IMG/VR virus record: IMGVR_UViG_3300045743_000039
Location: 1 to 22,184 of that record
Strand: one strand, 5' to 3'
Origin: a virus
Length of the DNA stretch: 22,184 nt
This document shows, piece by piece, positions 8,495-15,619 of the stretch. Made by a program: the position numbers and the translations under genes. Numbering within the stretch: the stretch's first letter is position 1; every line of letters starts with the position of its first letter. The notes below the pieces were generated by a model. That model worked only from the letters and a program-made list of their open reading frames with translations. It did not search any database and was not told where the DNA came from.

Positions 8495-9523
8495 TTAAGC
8501 AGGTACGACAATCGCCAATGCAGCATAGTCACGTAACTCAGCTACACCGTAGATCGTATCAGAAGTTACCAGAGTACCAAGGTATTCTTGCTTGTACTGA
8601 GACTGACTACGGATAGACATTTGTTCTGCAAAAGCCATTGAGTCTTTATGCAACAACAAACAAGCACGATACTTAGCATCTGTTGGTGAAGAAGTAGCCC
8701 AATCGACTGTGTTACCCAATTCGTCAACATACGAACCAGTAGGTGTAGCAGAACTAAAGGTAATTGACTGTGTTGATGTAACACTGTTCACATGAATGAA
8801 TGGGCAGTTTGATGTGGTAAATACTTCTACACCATACAAGTTACCCAACATACCTGTTTTCAATGTATCACCATTACCACGAAATGCTTGCTCAGTGAAA
8901 CGTGCAATAGAGCGAATAACGTTAGCTTCAACTGGTGGGATAACGAAACTCAGTTCATCAGAAGAAATGTCCTGATCTTCCAAAGTCTGAATTGCTTTAC
9001 GCAAACCAGCATCTGTCAGTGCAGTACCGTTACCAGGTGTTGTACCTGAGAACAATGTTGAACCGTCACCACCGATAACTGCTTTTTCGTAAGCTGCGGT
9101 ACTTGTAGTAGCACCAGCATTAAAACCAGCACCCAGAAGATGCAAATCTTTGTCAATACGTTTTGCCAAAGCATAACCAGCGTCATCTGTGTAAAACTTA
9201 CGCATGGACGACAGTGCTTGCATTTCAGCAATATCTTCATACAATTTACTGTATTCAAAATGTTTATTGATAAGAATATCAATAGTTGCATTTGTCGATG
9301 CCAGCAAGTTAACTTGAGTATTGGCTACTTTAGCCGTTACATCTGCGCGTGCTGGAACTGGAATATGAAGAGTGTCACCCTTCTTACCTTTGAACGAAAT
9401 CTTGGTGACAAGATTACCTAAGACGAGCTTTTGACGGTAAACCGCAATAACTTCATCTGACCACAGTTGCGGAACGAAATTGTTAGCAACTGCTCTTGTG
9501 ACTTGATTAGTACCTAAACCCAT
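8495..9523 (-). CDS. Major capsid protein (HK97-type fold)
   Basis: Protein of 342 aa, a normal length for podovirus coat proteins. The N-terminus (VPQLWSDEVIAVYRQKLVLG, residues about 17-36), the following GKKGDTLHIPVPARADVTAK strand region (probable E-loop start) and an 'FEYSKLYEDIAEMQAL' block are characteristic of a phage major capsid family with the HK97 fold. The C-terminal half ends with LRDYAALAIVVPA, a typical closing strand. It directly follows the scaffold gene (25-bp gap) and precedes an intrinsic terminator, the usual place for the most highly expressed structural gene. RBS AAAGAGG lies 8 nt upstream. Many subunits would build the icosahedral shell around the scaffold; no protease gene is visible nearby, so cleavage-dependent maturation is not indicated. 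Confidence 0.9.
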   Translation of the reverse strand: MGLGTNQVTRAVANNFVPQLWSDEVIAVYRQKLVLGNLVTKISFKGKKGDTLHIPVPARADVTAKVANTQVNLLASTNATIDILINKHFEYSKLYEDIAEMQALSSMRKFYTDDAGYALAKRIDKDLHLLGAGFNAGATTSTAAYEKAVIGGDGSTLFSGTTPGNGTALTDAGLRKAIQTLEDQDISSDELSFVIPPVEANVIRSIARFTEQAFRGNGDTLKTGMLGNLYGVEVFTTSNCPFIHVNSVTSTQSITFSSATPTGSYVDELGNTVDWATSSPTDAKYRACLLLHKDSMAFAEQMSIRSQSQYKQEYLGTLVTSDTIYGVAELRDYAALAIVVPA

Positions 9524-9548
9524 GATAATACCTCTTTAATTTTATGAT

Positions 9549-10316
9549 TTAACGAACTCTACCTTCATCGTAGGCTCTGTATATTTCATCAGACATAGCC
9601 TCGTACTTAGCAGGGTCACGAATTTTAAGGCGAATTAAATCCGCACTTCGATACACTTTTTTAGAACTTTCCCCTGAACCACCTGTGTCAACAGAAGCAG
9701 ACTTAAGCGCAGAATCCCTTGCGGTATTATCTACAGATTGAATATTCTTTTGTCGTACACCCTTCAACTCTTTAAAAGTTGAAAGTAGTTCATCAGCAGC
9801 GTCTAAGTCGTAATTTTCAGCACTTTGGAACAAACTAGTACGCACTCGACTACCATTCACCCAATTTGCAAATTCGGGGTCTTGCATAATCGTAGAAACA
9901 TCAGGATGCTTCTGTAAGAGTGTCGTTTTCGCTTGCGCTATCTGTACTTCTCTCGAATGCCGTTCAACTGCTTGCATTCTAGGGTTGTTCTCGATGGCTT
10001 GCCTTACGGCTTCATCGGGGTCAACAAAAAAATCAACCTTTGCTTCTTGAGTATGCTCTTTCTTGCTTACAAGTTGAGCCTTCAATAATTCATCTGCAAG
10101 TTTTCGTACATCACCAAGTTCTTGCCCTTGTCTACTCAAACTACGTTCGGTAGCTGCAGCATAGTTAGCAATTTCCTCAATACTTTTACCTTGAAATTGC
10201 CTTGGAATATTTGGTTCGCTTGCTTTTGGTGTCTCTACTTCTTGCTGAAGTTGTTCTTCAACAGTTTCCAGTTCACCCATTGATTCAATATCGTCAAACT
10301 CTTGTATTTCAGCCAT
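9549..10316 (-). CDS. Capsid scaffolding protein
   Basis: Protein of 255 aa, strongly charged and helical. It starts with an acidic, disordered-looking region (residues 1-37), followed by 'IPRQFQGKSIEEIANYAAATERSLSRQGQELGD' type sequence (residues about 37-70). The 'F.GKS.EE...Y...E..L.RQG.ELG..R' pattern is the recognisable signature of T7-type podovirus scaffold proteins. The basic C-terminus (YRAYDEGRVR) fits a helix-turn-helix coat-binding tail as in P22 gp8. It sits directly before the capsid gene, the expected order. Start ATG at 10316 with GGAG 8 nt upstream. Role: transient internal core for procapsid assembly that is lost at packaging. Confidence 0.82.
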   Translation of the reverse strand: MAEIQEFDDIESMGELETVEEQLQQEVETPKASEPNIPRQFQGKSIEEIANYAAATERSLSRQGQELGDVRKLADELLKAQLVSKKEHTQEAKVDFFVDPDEAVRQAIENNPRMQAVERHSREVQIAQAKTTLLQKHPDVSTIMQDPEFANWVNGSRVRTSLFQSAENYDLDAADELLSTFKELKGVRQKNIQSVDNTARDSALKSASVDTGGSGESSKKVYRSADLIRLKIRDPAKYEAMSDEIYRAYDEGRVR

Positions 10317-10333
10317 GATTCATTCTCCATTGC

Positions 10334-10358
10334 GATTTACAGGGAAACCCTCTTAATC
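10334..10358. other. Small hairpin in the scaffold-gene leader
   Basis: GATT/AATC and AGGG/CCCT pair across a symmetric 3x3 internal loop with an AAA loop. It lies 18 bp upstream of the scaffold start. It could be a weak leader structure of the scaffold mRNA, but two 4-bp stems are easily chance. Confidence 0.25.
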
Positions 10359-10406
10359 TCGCTATTAAAATCCGTCATCGTTAATCGACCACGGGGTATA
10401 AGACCA

Positions 10407-10435
10407 ATACTACTATATATAAACTCTTATAACAA
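10407..10435 (-). promoter_or_regulatory. Possible promoter before scaffold and capsid genes
   Basis: On the minus strand TTGTTA (10435-10430), a 17-bp spacer and TAGTAT (10412-10407) give 4/6 matches to each sigma70 box. It lies in the only sizeable gap (10317-10435, 119 bp) within the late operon, immediately ahead of scaffold and capsid, where an extra promoter would make sense. The AT-rich spacer makes chance matches likely, so this is a weak call. Confidence 0.3.
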
Positions 10436-10666
10436 CTAAGAATTGCGTTTATCTTTTATCCGCTTGTTATCTTCACGAATCTTTGCCCACTTAGTATGTG
10501 CATCAGGGAAGTCACCAGTGATACCCTCTAACTTCACACTAGGTGTACCAATCATTCGATGTGCTGTTTGTCCACAATGACATTGTATAGCTAGTATCTC
10601 TGAGTCAATATACCGTTCAGTTACTTCTTCACATGACTTACACAGAAAGTCTCTAAGAGATTTCAT
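10436..10666 (-). CDS. Small zinc-ribbon protein (FmdB-like, phage type)
   Basis: Protein of 76 aa with C9-x2-C12 and C29-x-C31 (LCKSC and QCHCG), the pattern of a minimal zinc ribbon. The downstream part (RMIGTPSVKLEGITGDFPDA, then KWAKIREDNKR) is a conserved companion segment found in phage FmdB-like zinc-ribbon proteins encoded in structural clusters. Zn2+ binding is inferred from the cysteines; the second knuckle is CxC rather than the usual CxxC, with His30 between them. Start ATG at 10666 overlaps the upstream stop as ATGA. The biological role is unknown; it is encoded among head genes but nothing shows that it is in the virion. Confidence 0.7.
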   Translation of the reverse strand: MKSLRDFLCKSCEEVTERYIDSEILAIQCHCGQTAHRMIGTPSVKLEGITGDFPDAHTKWAKIREDNKRIKDKRNS

Positions 10667-10893
10667 TCTTTTAAATCCTCATACGCTTGGTTACTTACTT
10701 CTGCAATATTGAGCAGCCATCGCATGATAGACAACTCACCCTGTTTGAATTGAAGTGTGTCAGTAGTTACACCAGACAATGTATCTGTTGCTGCCATCAT
10801 TACACCTACATCTTCCATAAGATCACGCCATGCTTTACTGCCTGTCATGGCTTGACGATCTTCATAATACTTCTGAGTAACAATATCCATCAT
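10663..10893 (-). CDS. Small conserved head-cluster protein (76 aa)
   Basis: Protein of 76 aa, helical. The N-terminal part includes 'FYEDRQ..' style charged sequence and SKAWRDLMED. The C-terminal part contains LQFKQGELSIMRWLLNIAEV and ends with AYEDLKE. The 'F..GEL..LRWLL.LP/..' block is familiar from small proteins encoded between portal and scaffold in podoviruses, but I know no function. It overlaps both neighbours by 4 bp (ATGA at 10893 and at 10666), indicating translational coupling. A start at the second Met (10890) is possible; the first Met preserves the ATGA overlap. Confidence 0.6.
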   Translation of the reverse strand: MMDIVTQKYYEDRQAMTGSKAWRDLMEDVGVMMAATDTLSGVTTDTLQFKQGELSIMRWLLNIAEVSNQAYEDLKE

Positions 10894-11222
10894 GTCCCCA
10901 CCCTAAACTCTTCACCTGTTAAAGTAACTGTTATTCCAGCACCACTACCGACACACTGAGCAAAGTCACCCGCTTTTAATGATTGCCCACCCTCCCATTC
11001 AACAACCGTATTACCTGGGATACTTACAGCAGGAAATACCATGTTTGAAGTAGCTGGTGACCCACCAGAAGGAACCAGATACAAAGTAAAACTAATAGAC
11101 GTTGATGTTGTATTCGCAATCATCAGGTTTTTTAGGTCTGCTGTGTACCCTACAGGGCATGTGTACACCAGCGTACCTGCCCCTGTTCCTACCGTAATCT
11201 GGGATAGTCTCTTATTGGACAT
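10890..11222 (-). CDS. Small beta-rich head-cluster protein (110 aa)
   Basis: Protein of 110 aa with alternating hydrophobic and small residues throughout, consistent with a beta-sandwich: LSQITVGTGAGTLVYTCPVG, 'ADLKNLMIANTTSTSISFTLYLVP', 'VSIPGNTVVEWEGGQSLKAGD' and 'ITVTLTGEEFRVGT'. This layout, with a PxG turn between paired strands and a final strand of a 'GxE' type, is widespread among small phage virion-surface or head-completion proteins near the portal gene. Its start overlaps the end of the portal gene by 11 bp, and its stop overlaps the next start as ATGA. I do not recognise a specific family; decoration or capsid-vertex protein is a guess from fold character. Confidence 0.5.
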   Translation of the reverse strand: MSNKRLSQITVGTGAGTLVYTCPVGYTADLKNLMIANTTSTSISFTLYLVPSGGSPATSNMVFPAVSIPGNTVVEWEGGQSLKAGDFAQCVGSGAGITVTLTGEEFRVGT

Positions 11223-13227
11223 TTTGACCTGACTTGTATTGGTTCTGCATCTTAGATATTTCTTCGTTGGAATTAATATCCTTTTCCTTCAACATCAACT
11301 CTGCAATTTTCACACGCTGGTTAAAACTCTGATCTTCGTTGCCATTTTGTAGATTATTTGACAAAGCAGCAACTAACTTAGCTTCCGCTACTTTAGGTGC
11401 AATCTGAGTATCTACATTAATAGACTCTGTTTCAGCGTTCTTCTTAGCAATGTCGGCATCTATTAACTGTAGGTCTTTTTGTGCCTTCTGCATCGCAAAC
11501 TGTTGGGCTTGCTGTTGGGTTTGCTGATCTTCTGGTTTAGGTTGTGTTAATGCCTTCATCTGCTCAACCATCTGTTCACGGTTGTTCAATGACGAGTTCT
11601 TGAGAACACCTTCCATCAAGATAGGGGTCAGTGGAGACTGTGCACCTAACGTCTGAATAAGGAAAGCAAGCTGCTTCTGCTCATATTCTCTAGCAATGAT
11701 ACCTAAACCAGCAGTAGGAATAAACTTAACGTCCACCGATGGGTAACGTTGTGGGGCGAACTGCATATATCGCCATGTCGCCTTATTGACGAATGGGATA
11801 ATGAAGTCCTCCTGAATATTCACCAAAACACGCTTGTATTTCTTAATGAGCGTTGCTGTAGCCATGTCAATACCGCCAGCATCACGGCTAGACTGACTTA
11901 CTGAACCATTGGAGTCAATAGTACCTGTTGCCATTAGCAACATGCGCTCAAACTCTTTACTGGTCTGCATCGCCTGACCATCATTACTACCGAACTTGAA
12001 CGGGTAAATAATCTCACTAGGTGCTCCATTCACTAAGAACGCCTTACCCGGTTTAACTTCAAACTTGGAACCGCGCGGCAAGCGTGTAGCATCCATCGCA
12101 ATCATTGGCGCAACTGTGAGTGCCAGTGCATCCATGTGACTACGCATAGAACCGTCTACTGCCATTTGCATGTTGTAGGCTTTCTCTACCGTACCACGAC
12201 CCAACAGGCGATTTGGTACGGTATCAGCTTGTGCAAGCAAAATAGGTCGATCTTTCATCATGTAAGGCGATTCTTCTGCCTTCAACAAAATAGACCCGTC
12301 TGCAATAACGATAATACACTCTACCAAGTCCTTGTAATCGTCCTCTTCATCAGAGATACCTTCAATCTCCTGAATTTCCTCACCGTCTACGGTCAAATAC
12401 TCTTTTGGAGCAAGCCCGTAGTAGGTCATCAACGATACTTTATCTTCTTGGTAATGCTTAGTTTCTTGAGTCGGTTCCAAAGCATCATCAGCCGTATAAC
12501 ACGCAGTAATATCCACATTACGATACATCCCACTCTTAATTCCCGCCTCGATTTTGTGAATTGATACATAACGCTCAATGGCAACCCCCATACAGTCATC
12601 TACTGACGTACCGTTAGGGTCAAAAAGGAAGTTTTTAGGGTTAACTGGTACTAATTTAACAGCAATGCGTGATTCTTCACCAACACCATATGCAACTTGG
12701 TTACCCTCCATCGGTACTGTCTTAGGTTTGAAGAGTTTTTCTTCTGATACCGTCAACTCACCAATCAATGTCCCATAAATCTCACCAAGTAAGATGATAT
12801 GGTCATAGGCTTTACGTATCTTGTCCTGTGCAAAGTCCTCGTTCAACTGGTTTTTCAGCATCTCAACGTCAATACCGCCAGTTTTATCTGCAATATCGTC
12901 TTTAATGTCGAAAAACTCACCTTGACCAAAGACAGCCTCAATAATCTCAGCGTGACGAGTCTCAATAGCTTGCTGTGTCGCAGGGGAAATAACCCGACTA
13001 CGCTCACTTACCCGCCCTTTGTCCTCTTCTGACCAGATACCACGCCAGATACGCTCGTACTTATCCCAATCCTCCATGTAGTTCTGGTCACGGTACTCAC
13101 GCCAGTTATCAGTATGGTCTACAACAAACGCAACTAACTCTTTATCGTTGTCTGTCGGCTCGTCATACTGCGAATCCTTAGAGGGAGTCTCAGCGTCAGT
13201 CACTTTTCCTGTGTTGTCGTATTCCAT
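11212..13227 (-). CDS. Portal protein
   Basis: Protein of 671 aa. The start is the ATG at 13227 (MEYDNTGKV) with AAGGA 5 nt upstream; a TTG seven codons earlier would run into TerL. The sequence has the portal pattern of large podoviruses: an acidic N-terminus, a helical 'WDKYERIWRGIWSEEDKGRV' region with SERSRVISPATQQAIETRHA, a long beta/helical body (KPTVPxEG-like and 'RPILLAQADTVPNRLLGRG' blocks), and a Gln-rich helical C-terminus (residues about 560-640). This C-terminus probably forms the barrel extending into the capsid. Twelve copies would form the vertex ring through which TerL packages DNA. Position between TerL and scaffold and the length agree with the family. No nearby protease fusion is seen. 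Confidence 0.87.
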   Translation of the reverse strand: MEYDNTGKVTDAETPSKDSQYDEPTDNDKELVAFVVDHTDNWREYRDQNYMEDWDKYERIWRGIWSEEDKGRVSERSRVISPATQQAIETRHAEIIEAVFGQGEFFDIKDDIADKTGGIDVEMLKNQLNEDFAQDKIRKAYDHIILLGEIYGTLIGELTVSEEKLFKPKTVPMEGNQVAYGVGEESRIAVKLVPVNPKNFLFDPNGTSVDDCMGVAIERYVSIHKIEAGIKSGMYRNVDITACYTADDALEPTQETKHYQEDKVSLMTYYGLAPKEYLTVDGEEIQEIEGISDEEDDYKDLVECIIVIADGSILLKAEESPYMMKDRPILLAQADTVPNRLLGRGTVEKAYNMQMAVDGSMRSHMDALALTVAPMIAMDATRLPRGSKFEVKPGKAFLVNGAPSEIIYPFKFGSNDGQAMQTSKEFERMLLMATGTIDSNGSVSQSSRDAGGIDMATATLIKKYKRVLVNIQEDFIIPFVNKATWRYMQFAPQRYPSVDVKFIPTAGLGIIAREYEQKQLAFLIQTLGAQSPLTPILMEGVLKNSSLNNREQMVEQMKALTQPKPEDQQTQQQAQQFAMQKAQKDLQLIDADIAKKNAETESINVDTQIAPKVAEAKLVAALSNNLQNGNEDQSFNQRVKIAELMLKEKDINSNEEISKMQNQYKSGQNVQ

Positions 13228-13235
13228 CTTATTCC

Positions 13236-14495
13236 TTAAAATCCACAAATATCATCAATGACTTCGTATTCTTCATCATCTGATAACTTAGCATAAGTCG
13301 TTACGGACAAGTGCGCAATCATAGAAAGTGAGTCGGGCATATCGTCATGAACACGCTTAGAGGGGAACATCAGCAACTGGTCAGTGAACTTATCCCAGTT
13401 CTCCCGCTTGTTCAACGTTATCCTGCCATGCTCAAACAAACCCTGTAGCGCGTAGATTACTCTATTTTCTTTACTATTACCAGAAGTAGCAATCGCTTCG
13501 ATGTGAACGTAAACGTTGTTCTTACGCATCAGGTCAGTCAGGTACGGCATTACCGCCCTCATCAAACTACCCTTCTCTATCCCAATACAAATCGGCTTGT
13601 AAGTTCTGATCGCCATCAGGATACGCACCGCTGTCTCCCTAACGTCCCATCGCCCCGCTTCAATCTTCTTCACCCACCAATGACCATCATCTGTAATCTT
13701 AACCACAGCAATAGACGTATCATCAAGCTGCTTCTTCTTAGTCGGGTCATCCACCGCCTCAAACCCTGCCAAGTCAACTGCGATGTAATAGTCGCCTTGT
13801 TTGGGCTCATCACCATAAATTAACCATTCTTCCTTGAAGATATTCGCACCCATCGTATCGAAAGACGCAAGATACTCTTGCTTAAACGCAAACGTACTCA
13901 TCGACCTTTTGGCAGATTCTATCTCTTTCGGGTTAATGAGCTCGTTATCAGCAGTTGTGAACTGCCAACTCATCCACTCATCATCCTCACCAAGCTGCCC
14001 TCGGTCGAACTGATCGCGGAACTCAGATTGCCCAGGTTCAGGCGTACCAATCAGCAGAGCACCACCCTCCATGTCTGAGAGTGCAGGGCGTATAATCATC
14101 TCCCACACACCCTTCTTAAAATCCTTAGACTCATCGAGAACAGCGTAGTACAACTTCATACCACGTAAGCTATCTGGATTATCCGCACCGCGAATGTACA
14201 CCTTCACACCATTAATAAAAGTAATCTCGGAGTTATTAATATTAATTTTTGTTATGACAGGTTCACCAAGGGAACACATCAAATCCCACGCCAAGGTACG
14301 TGCCATGCCCAAGGTAGGAGCAGCGTACAAGATACCACCCTCCTTATTGGGACACTCTAGCGCCTTAACGATGCAAGTAATAACCGCCTTACGGGTCTTA
14401 CCACACCGTCTACCTGCAACAACTACCTTGAACCTCGCTTTGTGGGCAAAGACCTTTTGTTGCCATTTGAGCAGGTTAAAGTTAAGCGCACTCAT
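13236..14495 (-). CDS. terL: Terminase large subunit (ATPase and nuclease)
   Basis: Protein of 419 aa from the ATG at 14495 (MSALNFNLLKWQ). The N-terminal ATPase has Walker A AGRRCGKT (residues 27-34) and Walker B YYAVLDE (116-122), with a coupling segment LLIGTPEP (147-154). The C-terminal RNase H-like nuclease has acidic residues expected for metal binding: D241 in YYIAVDLAGF, E307 in CIGIEKGS, and D384/D385 or D388 in VHDDMPDSL. It translocates DNA into the procapsid through the portal and cuts concatemers. The start overlaps the TerS end by 14 bp. An in-frame TTG three codons upstream was rejected in favour of ATG. The RBS is weak (GAAG), so translation probably relies on coupling with TerS. 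Length is slightly short but complete for this family. Confidence 0.95.
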   Translation of the reverse strand: MSALNFNLLKWQQKVFAHKARFKVVVAGRRCGKTRKAVITCIVKALECPNKEGGILYAAPTLGMARTLAWDLMCSLGEPVITKININNSEITFINGVKVYIRGADNPDSLRGMKLYYAVLDESKDFKKGVWEMIIRPALSDMEGGALLIGTPEPGQSEFRDQFDRGQLGEDDEWMSWQFTTADNELINPKEIESAKRSMSTFAFKQEYLASFDTMGANIFKEEWLIYGDEPKQGDYYIAVDLAGFEAVDDPTKKKQLDDTSIAVVKITDDGHWWVKKIEAGRWDVRETAVRILMAIRTYKPICIGIEKGSLMRAVMPYLTDLMRKNNVYVHIEAIATSGNSKENRVIYALQGLFEHGRITLNKRENWDKFTDQLLMFPSKRVHDDMPDSLSMIAHLSVTTYAKLSDDEEYEVIDDICGF

Positions 14496-15030
14496 TGGCT
14501 TCAATCGTGTTGAGCTCTACCAGCGGTATTGATTGTGAGGAGTTATTCTCGATAGTGTACGGAGATACAACCGTCCCCATGTTGATCGTAATCCCATTCG
14601 CACCAAAGCCAGCATTGATCGGTGGTGGTTCTGCACCAAACTGTTCTTTGTTGAACGCGACCATAAGTTCCCTTCGGGTTTGCACCATGAGCTTAGATCG
14701 TCCAGTATCGTTCATGGAAGGAGAGCCATCAGGGTTCTTACCGTCGCTGATACGCAAGTTCTGGTCACCAAGTGCGAGAGTGAATAATTTCATCGCCTCT
14801 TCAAACAGCTTAACTCTTTGCTTGTCACGATAAATCCATCCACGGAGATAACCCGCTGTGATCGGATGATCGTGCGTATCGGCAATGTCGCTTTTAGCAT
14901 AGTCATTAACGAAGTCTGCCAAAGAAGTACCTTCACGAAGCGATACCAATAGAAGTTCAAATATAACTTCAAACCTATCGAGAATCGGTGGAGGTGGTGG
15001 GGGCGTAAGCCATTCAGGAATATTCTTCAT
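14482..15030 (-). CDS. terS: Terminase small subunit
   Basis: Protein of 182 aa directly before TerL with overlapping ends. The N-terminus contains a run of prolines (LTPPPPPPILDRF, residues 8-20). A helical segment with a probable helix-turn-helix follows (residues about 22-85: 'VSLREGTSLADFVNDYAKS', then ITAGYLRGWIYRDKQRVKLF). A central helix pair (about 75-135, with RRELMVAFNKEQFGAEPPP) probably forms the oligomer core, and the C-terminal tail that contacts TerL is flexible. It would recognise the packaging start site and recruit TerL. There is no recognisable RBS: the bases before ATG are TACATTTATCCA, and the promoter lies only a few bases upstream, so the mRNA may start at or near the AUG. 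Assignment rests on position and helix pattern. Confidence 0.75.
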   Translation of the reverse strand: MKNIPEWLTPPPPPPILDRFEVIFELLLVSLREGTSLADFVNDYAKSDIADTHDHPITAGYLRGWIYRDKQRVKLFEEAMKLFTLALGDQNLRISDGKNPDGSPSMNDTGRSKLMVQTRRELMVAFNKEQFGAEPPPINAGFGANGITINMGTVVSPYTIENNSSQSIPLVELNTIEANECA

Positions 15031-15036
15031 TGGATA

Positions 15037-15065
15037 AATGTATCAGTGCGTTTTGCTGTTGTCAA
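15037..15065 (-). promoter_or_regulatory. Late leftward promoter (sigma70 type, extended -10)
   Basis: On the minus strand TTGACA (15065-15060), a 17-bp spacer and TACATT (15042-15037), with TG one base before the -10 (TGaTACATT). The -35 box is perfect, the -10 is 4/6, and the extended -10 should compensate. Predicted transcription would begin at about 15030-15031, that is at the TerS start codon. It is oriented into the whole structural operon and is therefore the likely late promoter. Nothing in the window shows which factor controls it. Confidence 0.72.
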
Positions 15066-15128
15066 GGTGGTGATGGATTACAGACTTTGTTGTACTAATA
15101 ATTATGATTTTTTTGTTGCAATAGAAGT

Positions 15129-15137
15129 TGTTATACT
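15129..15137 (+). promoter_or_regulatory. Possible extended -10 promoter reading into the structured island
   Basis: TGtTATACT: TG at 15129-15130, one base, then TATACT (15132-15137), a 5/6 -10 box. There is no good -35 box at 17 bp (only T-rich sequence), as is tolerated for extended -10 promoters. Transcription would start near 15144 and read rightward through the GC-rich structured segment. It is a short motif in AT-rich DNA and could be chance. Confidence 0.4.
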
Positions 15138-15143
15138 GATAAT

Positions 15144-15398
15144 AATAAATTTTCTGAGCTAGGTGCTGTAGCAACTACAACTCACGATTCACACTGACCC
15201 TACCCCCCCCTATGCTGTTGACCTGGTGCAGCTTGGCTGGTAGGTGCAAGGATAGCAGGCTCTCAGAGCCTCTTGACTAGGGTCAGGCTACTACCCTAAC
15301 CACTAGGCTAGTACAACAGCGTGGCGGTGGCAAGGAGAGGCTTGGCGATAGGGTCGGAGAGTCTGGGTTTGCTATTTAATACCAAGAAATAAACCAGA
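15144..15398 (+). ncRNA. Candidate structured non-coding RNA (or DNA structure)
   Basis: A 58% GC island inside AT-rich DNA contains nested complementary segments. The outer stem is GACCCTA (15196-15202) with TAGGGTC (15349-15355); inside it GCTGTTG (15214-15220) pairs with CAACAGC (15314-15320). Within these are hairpins CAGC/GCTG (about 15228-15238), AGGCTC-tca-GAGCCT (15257-15271), and TAGGGT/ACCCTA (15278-15298). A further hairpin, TCTGG/AACCAGA, closes at 15398. A run of eight C (15203-15210) faces a G-rich stretch (15321-15340). Several consistent stems in order suggest a multi-branched RNA. Strand is assumed from the candidate promoter at 15129-15137; the minus strand or a DNA cruciform is possible. 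I recognise no known RNA family. Confidence 0.35.
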
Positions 15399-15421
15399 AT
15401 CTAGAATTATAAAATCAATTA

Positions 15422-15499
15422 TTAAATAATAATAAATGTTATTGTAATTAGTGTGAAATTAAAGAATCTATTTAAATAATAATAAATATTATTGTAATT
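15422..15499. repeat. Two 28-bp AT-rich direct repeats
   Basis: Copies at 15422-15449 and 15472-15499 differ at one base (G at 15438, A at 15488), with a 50-bp start-to-start spacing (near five helical turns). Each contains AATAATA, a 2-nt gap and TATTATT or TGTTATT, a small dyad. A third partial copy of the end (TTGTAATT) occurs at 15658-15665. Such repeats could bind a replication initiator or a regulator; they could also simply be easily melted DNA. Confidence 0.85.
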
Positions 15500-15514
15500 G
15501 ACATCTTCCCAGTT

Positions 15515-15616
15515 TTGCGACAATGTGACATACGCAGGAGTAAGACATCCATTTTATAATAATATTGAAATATTCCAATTCCACACATATGACGATTTAC
15601 CGACACTTTGTCGCAA
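15515..15616. repeat. 13-bp inverted repeat pair (possible operator pair)
   Basis: TTGCGACAATGTG (15515-15527) and CACTTTGTCGCAA (15604-15616) are reverse complements except for one base. They are 76 bp apart, upstream of the early promoter. The length and GC content stand out from the AT-rich surroundings. Likely protein-binding sites for a dimeric regulator, perhaps with looping; the Cro-like protein at 17362-17583 is an obvious candidate but unproven. Confidence 0.65.
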
Positions 15617-15619
15617 TCC

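Noticed and set aside
15214-15320. tRNA-like features on the minus strand: 7-bp stem GCTGTTG/CAACAGC and a D-loop-like AGTGGTTA
   Set aside because: No T-arm with a TTCGA-type loop, no anticodon stem at the correct distance, no U33, no CCA, and 107 nt is too long. Kept only as part of the structured island.
15498-15526. Third rightward promoter starting at TTGACA 15498-15503
   Set aside because: No acceptable -10 box at 16-18 bp (CAATGT at 17 bp matches poorly).
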